Of a stretch of 64,000 bases of DNA, positions 12,073-22,637 are shown piece after piece (position 1 is the first letter of the stretch; each line of letters opens with the position of its first letter). The notes beneath the pieces are model-generated. The model worked only from the letters and a program-made list of their open reading frames with translations. It did no database searches and was not told the DNA's origin. The stretch covers positions 11,111-75,110 of the forward strand of contig MNCI01018324.1 in the NCBI GenBank assembly GCA_015680685.1, read 5' to 3'. The translations under genes were made by a program, and so were the position numbers. The DNA comes from Gnetum montanum. Lineage: Eukaryota > Streptophyta > Gnetopsida > Gnetales > Gnetaceae.

Positions 12073-13270
12073 TTACACAGTGTCCTTTTGAGTGTTTGTC
12101 AAGTGTTGTGGAGGCTTGCCTCTTAGAAGGTACTCTTTTATGTCATCATACCATTCTATTGTGTTTGTTGTACTAACATATGCTATAGGCATTTCATCAA
12201 GAGTGTTAATTATAGGTTCAGAACAATTCGTTATAGAGCTAGGCAACGGATGAAACATTTCGGGTGTCATGTTTAAGGCTAGTGTAGCAAGTGCATCATC
12301 AATTGTGTTTTCATTTCTAGGGACATGTTGTATATCCATTTCTACTAGTTGCCTTAGAAGATGTTTGGTCAAATCACAATAGGGTTGCAAATGGAGATCT
12401 TTGCATGCGTAAAATTCTGTGACTTGATTAATAACTAACTGTGAATCACCTCAAACTACAAGATGTGAGATTCCTGAAGTCAATGCTACTTGAAGACCTC
12501 TGAGAAGACCTTTGTATTCCGCCATGTTGTTGGTACAAGGAAAGGTTAATCGGTAGGTGAAGGGTTGGATTTCTCCATAGGGGTATGTTAAAATGGCCAA
12601 AGCACTTCCTCCTTGAGAGGTTGAAGCTTCATCAAAATAGAGGATTTCCTCGTAGTTGTCAAGTACGATGTCTATACTGTTAACATTCTCATCTAGGAAC
12701 TCAGGGTTAACTATTGCTTGATCATGCATTGGCGAGACGGCTAATTGTGTGACTATTGCTTGACCTTTTGTGGAAGATTGAGCAACATAGTATAGGTCAA
12801 ACTTTGTAATCATCGCTTTCCACCTAGCTAACCTACTTGACTTGTAGATGTTGTTAGTGATGGCACGAAGTACATTATCCTTGCAAATGATGTAAACTTG
12901 ATTGCGGAAGAGATAATGCCACCATTTCTTCAAGGTAAAAATAAGGGCAAGGCATGATTTTTATACATCATTGTATCATTGTTCATAGGAAATTAAAGCA
13001 TGGCTTAGGNAAAAATAAGGGCAAGGCATGATTTTTCTACATCATTGTATCATTGTTCATAGGAAATTAAAGCATGGCTTAGGTAATATACAGGGATCTC
13101 AGCTCCATCTTGATGTTTTTGACAAAGCATTGATGCAATGGAAGCATCAGAAGTTGCAAGGTAGATATAAAAGGGTTTATCGCTTCGTGGGGGATAAATG
13201 GTAGGCAATTGAGTCAGCTCCTACTTTATGTTCTCGAATGCTTCCTAACATTGCTAGGTCCATTGGAAAT
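12073..13270 (-). pseudogene. pol: Element B dual RNase H region
   Basis: The first RNase H (gypsy type) is represented by LSHALISYEQ and KKWWHYLFRN around 13080-12890, with a short duplication at a single-N junction at 13010. A second, archaeal-type RNase H follows: YFDEASTSQGGSA, CTNNMAEYKGLLRGLQ, GDSQLVINQV and HVPRNENTIDDALATLA, with the expected Asp, Glu and Asp residues. A tandem RNase H pair is typical of Tat-lineage elements. A TGG-to-TGA stop precedes GDSQLV, so the frame is broken. Confidence 0.87.
12937..13083. repeat. 73-bp direct repeat around a single N (assembly join)
   Basis: 12937-13009 and 13011-13083 are identical but for one base and abut the N at 13010. The same pattern occurs at 32286-32380 (N at 32333), 36298-36388 (N at 36343) and 53181-53300 (N at 53240). 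These look like overlapping contig ends left unmerged. Confidence 0.85.
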
Positions 13271-13280
13271 GCACATTTCT

Positions 13281-14340
13281 TCATAATAGGTGCTGCATGG
13301 ATCTCAATTTATCTGTCAACCTTTCGATAAAGTGTCTAATGAATTGCAGCCTACCTTGAAGACCACATAATTTAGTAAGGTTTTTTGGTGGTTTCATATT
13401 AGTTATTACCTTAACCTTATCAAGGTCTACCCATATTCCTATTTTAGAGACTACGAAACTAAGCATTTTTTCCGTTTTGACACCAAAGACACACTTATTT
13501 GGATTGAGTCTAAGGTCACATTTGAGACAACGTTTAAGCACTAGGTCTAGATCTTTTGCATGTTGTTCGATTGTTTTAGATTTAACTGTGATATCATCAA
13601 TGTNAGTTGATGTTTTGGATTGATTCTTATTTGGTTGTATCCTAAAAATCCATCCATAAAGGATAGTAGTGCATGCCTAGCAGTTGTGTCAATAAGTTGA
13701 TCGATGTTAGGTAATGGGAAATCATCCTTTATAGTGGTTGTGTTGAGATCATGGAAGTCGATGCATATGTGTATACTACCATTCTTCTTAGGGACTACAA
13801 GAATGTTTGATACCCAATCGAAATAATCAACGACCCAGATGAAACTGACCTCGTAGAGGTTTGTGATTTTAGCATAGATTGCCAAAGCTACTTCAGGTCT
13901 AACCTTACATGCTTTTTATTTCACTAGTTTAATTTTTTCATCAAGGATAATATTTTGTTGGATGATTCGGGGATCTAACCTTGGCATGTCGGTATATGAC
14001 CATGCAAAGGTTTTTATGTTGTCTTTCAATACTTGAGTGATGTCATCGACAAGTTTTGAGTGTAGTAGGGTGCTTAATTTCAACGTTCTAGCTTCGGCAT
14101 TAAATGTAGTAATGGGGATTTCAACTAGAGGATCTTCAGTGATATTGTTAGCTTCTAGATCCAAAGTCTTAGTCACATTCTTAGGCCAGTCTGACGTTTC
14201 TTGAGTGGAAGCTATTAAATTAGTGTAAGTTCATGGGTCAAGATCTAAGGACTCTATATTGATTACTCTTTTTACCTTCCCATATGATCCATTGAGAGAA
14301 AATGTTAAAATGATATTCTTGGTGGCCATGTGCTTGCTCC
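13281..14340 (-). pseudogene. pol: Element B reverse transcriptase
   Basis: The N-terminal part reads MATKNIILTFSLNGSYGK, then ...FAWSYTDMPRLDP, VVPKKNGSIHICIDFHDLN and LLSFMDGFLGYNQI, the standard fingers and palm motifs. At 13604 a single N joins this to IDDITVKSK, so the sequence carrying TPWGTFCY...MTYIF in element A (about 50-60 residues) is missing. That may be an assembly loss or a deletion. Thumb motifs (NPNKCVFGVKTEKMLSF, LQGRLQFIRHFI) follow. RT would copy the element RNA. Stops occur between 13885 and 13916. Confidence 0.88.
13604..13604. other. Single N inside B RT
   Basis: Unlike the other single-N sites, this one has no flanking duplication. Instead, about 50-60 RT residues present in A are missing here. 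Confidence 0.8.
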
Positions 14341-14439
14341 TGCCAATTTAAAATGGGAGTGAAGAGACACCCCCTTGGCGAAAGAGTTACTAAATGTAAA
14401 TGAACATAGGGTAATCAAGCTATGTACTGAAAAAATTGG

Positions 14440-14550
14440 GAGATGCAGAAGTTGTCATGGTAGTTTAAGGCCCTACCGGGCCGCATGGAAGTTTAAGGCC
14501 ATACCGGGCCGCATGGCAGTTTAAGGTCATACTAGGTCGGATAATATTCA
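14440..14550 (-). repeat. Short repeat array between B antisense gene and RT
   Basis: Three units of about 38 bases of the type 'cagtttaaggccataccggg' on the + strand. The core CAGTTTAAGG matches the repeat type found in the 3' UTR and beyond the protease, so B carries the same unit on both sides of its antisense gene. Confidence 0.7.
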
Positions 14551-14671
14551 TATTGACTTGTCATTTCGACTGAGTGCATAGAGCATTTTTGATTTTGTGA
14601 TTTTGTGTGGAGGATAAGTTTATGAGACCTTAAAATTTTATGAATTTTTTAAATGTCTAAATGTGTGTATG

Positions 14672-14976
14672 TATATATATATTTTTTTTTTTGAGTTTAA
14701 CTTTTCATCCCTTCCTTTGCATAATGATAATTTTTTGCCTCATCTCCAGAGGCTGGAATAATGAAAAATACTTGGCCAACATAAAACAAAGATGACATAA
14801 ATGAAAATAAAATTTAAATAAATAAATAAGTGAAAATAAAATAGAATGTTTTGGGCTTAAAAGGAGGATTTTGAAGTGAAGGAAGGCCGTTTTGTGCTAG
14901 CGTGAGTTCTTGGACTACAGCGTGAGGTAGGAGTGTAGCATGACTTCAGCATTAGCATCAGTGTGAGCAAGGAAAC
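14672..14976 (+). promoter_or_regulatory. Candidate promoter region of B antisense gene
   Basis: Upstream of the first ATG (14977) there is a TATATATATAT run at 14672-14682 and, between 14895 and 14970, a cluster of GCGTGAG/TAGCATGA/AGTGTGAG motifs of the same type that fills B's LTRs. TATAAGAG at 15738-15745 inside intron 1 is an alternative box. There is no TATAAATA equivalent, so the assignment is weak. Confidence 0.4.
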
Positions 14977-17900
14977 ATGAAGGACAAGGGTAGAGGAAAG
15001 GCAAGCCGGGACAAGGGAAAGAGGCAGGTAGATCTAGCATTTGTGGAGAAGAGTGAAGAGCTTCTCTATTTTCTCCCCCAAGCCAGGATTCCAATGTGGG
15101 ATGGGGCCCTGCATAGGTAAATTTGTTTTCTCCTATTTTTCACAAGCATTTTGTGGACATCGTTACCTAGGATAGAATTTTTGTGGCTGTCATTTTGGGT
15201 TGTTTTGGGGTTTATCTAGGATTTCTGGCAGTAGCGTGAGTGCCTATGGCATGTGTGTAGGGCGTGAGTGCTAGGAATGTCCAGGACATCATGAGCTTTT
15301 GGGGTTTCCTGGAAACATGGGGTTTTTGCAACTTTTTTTAGGCCAGGTTTCCTAACAGCGTGAGTTGGATTTTTGGGCTTTCTTAGGCATCCTAGGTCAT
15401 AGGGTTTCTAGCTTTCTTGGGCGTGTTGGGTTTCTAGTGTTCCTAGGCATGCTGGGTTTCTAGTATTCTTGGGCGTCTTGGGTTTCCTAGCAACGTGAGT
15501 GCCAAGAGAAGGGAAAGGCATCGTGAGTGTAGGGGAAGGCTGGTTTTTTGGATAAGCATTTCCTGTAAATGTGCACCTCTTAGGATAAACTTTTCCCTGC
15601 TACCTGCACCCCAAAGGATAGGCGTGGCCCTGCTACATGCACACCAGAAGATAAGGGTTTCCTTGAAACTAACTTAGGGTATTCGTATAAGTCACCATCA
15701 CTTTGTATTAGGGACTATTACATAGTTGTGGATTTCATATAAGAGGCCCTTAAATGGCCTTGGTTAAAATTTTTTCTTTGCAGCGTCAACGTATGGTGAT
15801 CTGTTATCGAATGCGTCTTGAGTAGTGTGAGCACAAGGGTTCCAGGGTAGGGTAGGTTCCCAACGTGAGCTAGAATGTAGGTTTCAACATGAGTGTTGGG
15901 GAGGTAGGTAGCATGATTTTGCTGGAAAAATCTCCAACATGAGCCATCCCAGTGTGAGCTTTTGGAAATAGGCCCCAGCGTGAGTTTATTCTTGCATGAG
16001 TTGTGCCTTGGGAAGTTGCAGCATGAGTTTCCCTTGGGAGGCTACAGCATGAGTTGCTCTTGGGAGGTTGCAGCGTGAGTGACCAAGTATTCTTTGCTTG
16101 AAAATGTAAAGTGCTTGCCAAGAAATTCATTATTTGCTGGTTTCTATATTTCTATTGTTTATTATTTTCTTGAGACTGATGATTTAAACATTGTTTTACT
16201 GAGTGTTCATGTTCTGGACTTGTGTATGGATTTACTGAATGGATTTATTGTGAAATCAATTTCAATGTACCCTAGTGAGCATCAGATACACTAAATAGAT
16301 ATTGATGTGCTTGTCTCATTGGGTGAAGTTGTTCATTCAAAGTATTTGTTTATGTGATCTTGACCTATTGTTAGCACTTAGATTCTTCACTTACGTAATG
16401 TTTTGGCTGTATGCAGGGGACCTAAATCTTCTCTTCTCATGGTTGAGCTTGTTGGCGTACTTGCTTGGTTCGGCCCCTTTGGACCGGACGCACCACCCTA
16501 TGACATGTGCATCGGGACCCATGTGATATGGTTCCACCTCAATGTCAGTTCATTTTTGTCATTCATCCTGCAAAATTTTAGTGTGGTTATATGGTCTCAC
16601 CTGAATGAACAGTTGGCTCATGATATCATCGAGACCGTGCTACCCAGGTCTACACAAGGCATGCTTACCTTTATCACTGATATCGATGAGGGACTTTTCA
16701 AAGTTTTGAGAGGCGCTACTGAGGGTCCTAGATCTACTCGTCCCTTGACTCATGTGTGGGAGCTACCTACTTGTGCTCATTACAACAGCAACAACACAAT
16801 TTTCCTAGCCTTCCGTGTACATACTCTATTCCAAAACCCACTTGAGACAGTATATAGAGTGGACATGTATGTTTATTTGTGCCTTACTTTACTTTTTGAT
16901 TCCTTTTTAAATTTTATGTCATCATCTAAATGTAAATGTTTTTTTCTATGTAGGCCCTGCTTTGATGAACATGGGATGCACAATGATGATGGTGGGCTTG
17001 CCCTAGTGCGTACAGTGCTAGAGACATTCATGGTGGACCCCATTCTTTGTGTTGCAGTACTGGACCAGACAAAGGTGACTATTGTTGACTACCATAGGAA
17101 TATTTCAAGAGCCTTTGAGCGTTGCTAAGTTCATGGTTGGTTACACGAGGATTAGTCTTCTAATGGGCCAATTTTCCCTCAAAGGATTGATCTTGCACCT
17201 AACTTATCTACACCATTCACAGATGGTAAATGACCACACTCTTCATTTTTCTTTTTTTTGCATCATTGTGTATCATGTTCTTTTTCTAACTCTTTGCTCT
17301 ATATTTTTCTTTTTACAATAGTCATCCCCCCGAAGAAGTTACCATTATAATAGGACATACTAAGGCCACACTTTTTATGAAATATGGGGAGGTAGAGCAA
17401 TCAAAAAAATGGTTGCAGAAGAAAGCTTCTGATTTGATCATCAACTACCTTACCCAGGTAGGTCTGATGGACTTGTTCATAGCTTTGACTCCTAGCATTC
17501 CAGCTACTGAGATGGTCACCATTGTTTATTCTTTCAATGATGATGCTTCCCATTTTACCACACGGGTTCGAGAAGTTAAGGTATCTTTCCACCTGACCAC
17601 TGAGTTTCTTTTTGATCTTTTTGGTGTACCTATGGATGGTGCCATGGTGACCATAGATAAAGAAACTAAAGAAGGATAGGTCATAAGAGAGCTTGAGCAG
17701 TGGTTAGGCATGTCTCGGGGTCCTAAGGGCTTTGCCATGTGAGATGATACCTGATCAATGGAGATGAATTTCTTGTATCCTCTCTTCCAGGCACGGGCAT
17801 TCTCCAAATCTCTTTCTCAAGGAAGAAACCTTGGGATTGAGTCGTTGAGTGTGATACGTGTAGTTTTAGAGATGGGAATGCACTATAACTGGGCACAATT

Positions 17901-18658
17901 TCTTAGATTTGGTTTTCGTGGAGAGATTGTTAGGTTATGTTCAAACATCCATGCCAAATTCCATTTTACATTTTCTTTCTTCGCAGGGTACCTACGTAGG
18001 TTTGCTGAGTTCCTAGTAGTTTATGATGATAAATGCTACATTTTGAGGGATCGTTCACAGCTATCCTGCCCTTGGATTCTCCATTTGTTTAGCACCACTA
18101 GATCCCAAGATCCTTTAGAAGACATTGAGGAATCAGTATCAGTTACAACTGGAGGTGTAGCTAGCCGTTCCCATCATTCCCATGATAGCTTGGGATTGGA
18201 ACCACCTAGGCTACGCACATTTGTTAAAAGGGCTAAACGTTTAATTAATGATACTGTTGGAAAGTCCAAGATAAAGGTTAACTATTGGAATGTTCTCTCT
18301 TGAGCATCCTACCTGGACTTCGGTAGATAAGGGTAAAACCTTGGTTGGCATTGATCTTGGCTTGGAGGGGGATTGGGAAAATGTGCCTGAGGAGGAGATT
18401 CTATGGTGTTTGGAGGCCAACTTAGGACCCTCCTCACTTGTGAGTGTTTTATTATGGTAGTTATTTTTGTATGGCTTTATTGTTTTTAGTGTTACTATTT
18501 TTCTAGTTTTGCATTTATGATTTTCTTTACTACTCTTATCTCTTTTTTTTTTGTTTTTTGTTTTCTTTTTGTAATAGGGACATGTTAATGATGGAGCTGG
18601 CCCCAGTGGAGTGAGCGTAGATGGTGAAGAGGATCTTGGGGACCAGCCCCCTCCATGA
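14977..18658 (+). pseudogene. Element B antisense accessory gene, five exons, plant-mobile-domain-like
   Basis: This gene lies between protease and RT on the strand opposite gag-pol. Proposed exons are 14977-15116, 16417-16866, 16954-17225, 17322-18439 and 18578-18658, with GT..AG at each intron (donors GTAAAT, GTATGT, GTAAAT, GTGAGT; acceptors ATGCAG, ATGTAG, AATAG, AATAG). Exon 1 encodes a basic start, MKDKGRGKASRDKGKRQ. Exons 2-4 encode a globular domain with VIWSHL, MDLFIALTPSIPATEM and LTTEFLFDLFGVPMDG, a pattern resembling the plant mobile domain. The last exon encodes GAGPSG plus an acidic tail. Exon 3 has a frameshift near 17100, the exon 3/4 join is out of frame, and exon 4 has stops at about 17677, 17740 and 17752. 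Element A has a homologue at the same antisense position. The function is unknown; a regulatory DNA-binding role is only a hypothesis. Confidence 0.72.
15225..16085 (+). repeat. AGCGTGAGT motif cluster in intron 1 of B antisense gene
   Basis: Repeated short motifs such as 'agcgtgagt', 'gcatgagttg' and 'cagcatgagtt' are irregularly spaced across the proposed first intron. The same motif is clustered in all three B LTRs (for example 4840-5510, 8160-8830, 23520-24190) and is not seen in element A. Confidence 0.7.
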
Positions 18659-19014
18659 GCTTCTTGTTAATCTGACCTTAGCTATTAAATGTTTTGGATT
18701 TGTTGAATGTTTGATGGAAACATACGGTTGACAAATGTAATAACATAGACCAAGTTGTGGCATAACACGTTGGAATCTTACTACCATATTGACGTATCAT
18801 TTTTTTGCTTTCTCTTTTTATTTTCTTTTTCAAGTATTATCGTGAATGTATGCATGTCGTAAAATGAAGGAAAAAAACGTAAATCAACACTTGTAAAAGA
18901 GGAAAGTAACAAGAAGGCATAGATCAAGACTGCAACTTGTATCATTTAAACTAAAATTTGACATAACGTAATGAATTTTTGTAAACTTGTGACGTATTGA
19001 ATCCTAGCTAAAGC
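18659..19014. other. Spacer after B antisense gene
   Basis: AT-rich sequence following the proposed stop of the antisense gene, with pyrimidine runs near 18800-18830. It would contain the 3' UTR of the antisense transcript. No gene is seen. Confidence 0.5.
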
Positions 19015-19315
19015 CATTTTGGGCTGGTCACATTAGTTTAAAGTCATGGTGGACTATTGCATTTGTTGTCAAAGGAAGAAGGATTACCAGTTTTATGCCA
19101 TAGTGGACCAAAAGAAATAATAGTTTTAGGAAGCTTTTAAAAGAACATCGGCCATTTCTAATTGTGGCTAGTTTAACTTCATTGCGGACGTTCACTGATA
19201 GTTTAACGTTGTACTGGACGATTGGTAGTTTAACATCATTTCAGATATTTGCTGGCAGTTTAACATCATACCAGATGATTGGTAGTTTATCATTCCAGAC
19301 ATCTAGTGATTTTCT
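19015..19315 (-). repeat. Repeat array between B protease and antisense gene
   Basis: Five or more degenerate units such as 'ggcagtttaacatcatacca' and 'gtttaaagtcatggtggac'. In element orientation the core reads like CCACTATGATGTTAAACTGG, matching units in A's 3' UTR (36240-36300). It sits directly after the protease stop. Confidence 0.75.
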
Positions 19316-20320
19316 CTAGTTATTGAGTTGCCTCTTGATCTTTTGCAGCTTAACGTGTGGGGTTGGGCATGTAGGTATGATCTTATACTCACCTTCCCCT
19401 TCATCGGTGATGTCAAAGGGTAATTCCGACCAAGAGACATTAGTGGGAATGGCTCCTATGTTTGGGTTTTCTGGTGCTTCCTTAGTTTTAGCAAGATCAC
19501 AAGTTAACATTTGGTTTTTCTCTTGATGTATGCTCATAGTTTCTTGCTTAGGCTCAATGAACTCAATTTCTAACTCTTGATCTACTTCAAGGTGTGAGGA
19601 AGTGAGTGATACTGTTGTATCCCCATATACGATGATTTCACCACCCTCATAAGGTAGGTGGATCTCCTGATGGATTGGTGAGGGTACAGCTTTAAGTTGA
19701 GCTAGACAAGGATGTCCCAGAATCAGATTAAACCATGGCATTTCGTCGACTACTACGAATTCAGTTGATGTGGGGAATTGGTCCCTGGCTATGAAATCTA
19801 AGGTAACCATACCTTTCACCCCAACATGGGAACCATTGAATGATTTTAGAAAAGAAGTTGTCGTGGGTTGTATTTGTTCAGTAAGTCCCAGTTTTTCGAT
19901 GATGGGAAAAGGTATTACGTTTGTTGTTGCACCATCATCAACATGCACCCTACGTATCTTGAAATGATTGACCTGTATCATTATAAACATAGGGGCTATG
20001 GTGACTTCTCCTATTTTCTCATCTAGCTTAATGTCCTTAGCACAAAACTCTAGGGACGTATTCTTTGATTCTTGAGGTTGTGGGGACAACATTGCATAAA
20101 TGGATGATTCATCTGCAGGGAGGTCATCACTAACAGGAATTGAAGTAAGCATTTTCATGAGAGCCTCCCGATGTACTGGTGAGGTCATTACTAGGTAATA
20201 CAGACTTAAAGAAGTATTCTTTTGTTTCAAGGCTTGTGTGACCTGGTTCAATGTGCTTGCTAGGTCTTTACCATTGGGGGCACCCTTGTCTATAGAGATT
20301 TGGTCCATTTGACCAAGCAT
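19316..20320 (-). pseudogene. pro: Element B aspartic protease (pol N-terminus)
   Basis: A 334-residue open frame, one of the longest intact stretches in the window. It contains the retropepsin-type active-site segment VDDGATTNVIPFP, with DDG in place of the usual DTG or DSG, then FNGSHVGVKGMVTLDF and FNLILGHPCLAQLKAVPSPIHQEIHLPY. The N-terminal third (KNTSLSLYYLVMT) links it to gag. It would cut the Gag-Pol polyprotein. Element A's copy (25707-26828) also has DDGATTN, so the unusual residue predates both insertions. The C-terminus ends in QKIKRQLNN followed by a stop and the repeat array. Confidence 0.88.
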
Positions 20321-22590
20321 TCATATTTCTCGTGGAGGAATTTTTGCATTGGTAACTGAGGGTGCTGGGTTTGGGACACAACCCATGACATTATCCTTGT
20401 TTTGATGACTTGTGCTAGGCTCATTAGTAGGCGNNNNNNNNNNNNNNNNNNNNNNNNNNNNNNNNNNNNNNNNNNNNNNNNNNNNNNNNNNNNNNNNNNN
20501 NNNNNNNNNNNNNNNNNNNNNNNNNNNNNNNNNNNNNNNNNNNNNNNNNNNNNNNNNNNNNNNNNNNNNNNNNNNNNNNNNNNNNNNNNNNNNNNNNNNN
20601 NNNNNNNNNNNNNNNNNNNNNNNNNNNNNNNNNNNNTGTTTCAAGGTGAAATAGCAATCAGTCCCATATCCACACCATTGGTGATATTCACAAAACCTAT
20701 CCAATTTAAAGCCTCTTGGAATGGGGGGTTCATTAGCTATTGCTAAGGCTGGGTTCTTGGCAAATTCACAGAATCGATCATGTTTTTGAGACGCTACAGG
20801 AGACATTTGTTTATGTTTGATTAACTCGACCTTTAGAAGTTGATTAAGCAATTGTGAAGGCATCATAGGTAGGGTTGTATATTGAGCTAGATCTTTTCTT
20901 TCGAATGTATGGGCATGATCCATGTTGGTGTTTCAATTTGATGAGATTTGGGTGTAGGTGCGGGTGTGTTTCTTTCATGGCCGTTTGGGACAGCGGGCTA
21001 TTTTCCCTTTTGTCTTGGATAACTAGGTCGGGTTATCTCGGCCACTGCTGCTACCATTGTTTTGAATTTATCTTTCCTCGTATGTTGGCTCCTAAAGATC
21101 AAGTAGGCTGGGTCATTACTTGTTTGTGCTACCTCTTCTATATCTTTAATTTGAACAAATGCTTGGCTTAATGTGCAGGCTTTCAAATAGTAAATCTTCG
21201 ACTTAATAAAGTCATTCACAATCACCTTAAGGATGGTAAGCAGATATGTTTCAAGGATGGGCTCGTGAAGTTCATTCAAGGTTTCACTCCACCTTTGGAT
21301 AAATTTTTGTGCTGGCTCTAATGGTGCTTGTTTAATTTGAATCGAGCTATCCAACGTGGCTTTAGGTTTCAGATTGTACTTGAAACGGGTGATAAACTGG
21401 TGCAACAAGTCCTCTAGAGAAGATATGGAGCTATGGGGTAAAGCTCAGTACCAATCTAGGGCTTTTCCAATTAAGGACATAGCAAACACACGCAAAATTA
21501 CATGAGGGCCATGCCTGAAGCAATAGACATTCTATTTGAAATGTTACTAGGTGAGCATTTGGATCTCCTTCTCCATTGTACTTGGTTTGTTGGGGTAATG
21601 AAACTTCCTTTGGCAAGGTTAACGGTAAAACTAAGGGGTTGATTGGATCATCTTGATAGAAATCCAATACCTTGACTTCCTCAATGTTCACACTTTTAAG
21701 GCATTTTAATTCTTTTGCTAACGAGTGCATCAATTTTTTGTGTTTGCCCACTATTGGGCGGTAGGTAGACCAGTGGGTTGAGTTGGTGGTGGTTGATAAT
21801 GATTTGATTGTTGCATCGTTTGTGGAAAGAGAGATTTTTGGACTATCATTTGTTGTAGTGGGATAACATTCGGGGCTGAGACTACGAGGTGTGGTACGCT
21901 GTAGTGAGTAGACAAGTTTATTTGTACAGCTGGTGGAAACCACTGCCCAGCCACAGGTTGTGAAGTGATCAATGGTGCTTGCTGGATTTGCACTTGAGGT
22001 ATGTAATGGGTGGACGTGAAAGCTAATATGATCAATGACATATAAATTACTTGAGGTCAAAATATTGATCCTGCATTAGTTTGGGGAGGAGGTTGTTGGG
22101 ATTATATTTGTAGAGGTATGACAGAAGTGGACATGTTATATTGAATGTTGAGCTTGGAGAAGATGGGAATCGAGGTGGGTACTTTCTATAGAGAAGCTGG
22201 TGGTGGAAGTATAGTCTCTTTCAGGAAGGGTTGGAACAACAGGTTTGTATGGGCATGGTGACTAATGGTATAGTACGAATCCCCATGTTCAGATTGGGCT
22301 ATGAAGTCATCTTCCTCATCACCACCCTGAGGCTCTATTGGAGGTGGCTTCTTACCATGAGAAGTTGGGATATGAGTCTATGATGGTTTTTGGAAAGAGG
22401 GATTATATCAAATGTTAAGGGGATAAACCCAAGAACTCCTTTATAAATAAGTTCATAGTCTCGCTTCACTTCTCTCTCTACATGGTCAACAGGCAGGTTG
22501 GCTTGGATCTTGACACAGATGAAGTTATACTGTTTGGGTGTAAGAGTTGCATAAGTAGGATCTTTGCCCTATAGCCTGAGTGACTGGTGC
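20321..22590 (-). pseudogene. gag: Element B gag
   Basis: Read on the minus strand in three frames. The N-terminal segment TLTPKQYNFICVKIQANLP (about 22590-22500) is followed by a Pro/Gln-rich stretch (22041-21751), then FYQDDPIN, QTKYNGEGDPNAHLVTF and the core down to 20998. Next comes a Tat-type zinc motif, FCEYHQWCGYGTDC, in which a His of the C-H-H-C pattern has become Tyr. A 203-base N gap (20434-20636) removes part of the C-terminal region. Frameshifts occur near 21750 and 21420. Gag would package the RNA. Confidence 0.85.
20434..20636. other. Assembly gap (203 N)
   Basis: A run of N inside B's gag C-terminal region. ORFs that cross it on either strand are meaningless. Confidence 1.
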
Positions 22591-22637
22591 GTAGGGCCTT
22601 GGGGGTTTATCTATTCAATAGTAGTTATGGGTTCCAT

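Noticed and set aside
15738-15745. TATAAGAG as the main promoter of the B antisense gene
   Set aside because: It lies inside the proposed first intron, downstream of the basic first exon; kept only as an alternative.
16302-16526. ORF overlapping the exon 2 start of the B antisense gene
   Set aside because: A different frame from the one that matches A; it crosses the proposed intron 1 acceptor.
17739-17789. An extra intron in the B antisense gene
   Set aside because: GTGAGA..CCAG looked good, but A is collinear coding through the same stretch, so the stops there are more simply decayed Trp codons.
20402-20746. ORFs spanning the N gap (both strands)
   Set aside because: Open only because N codons are not stops.
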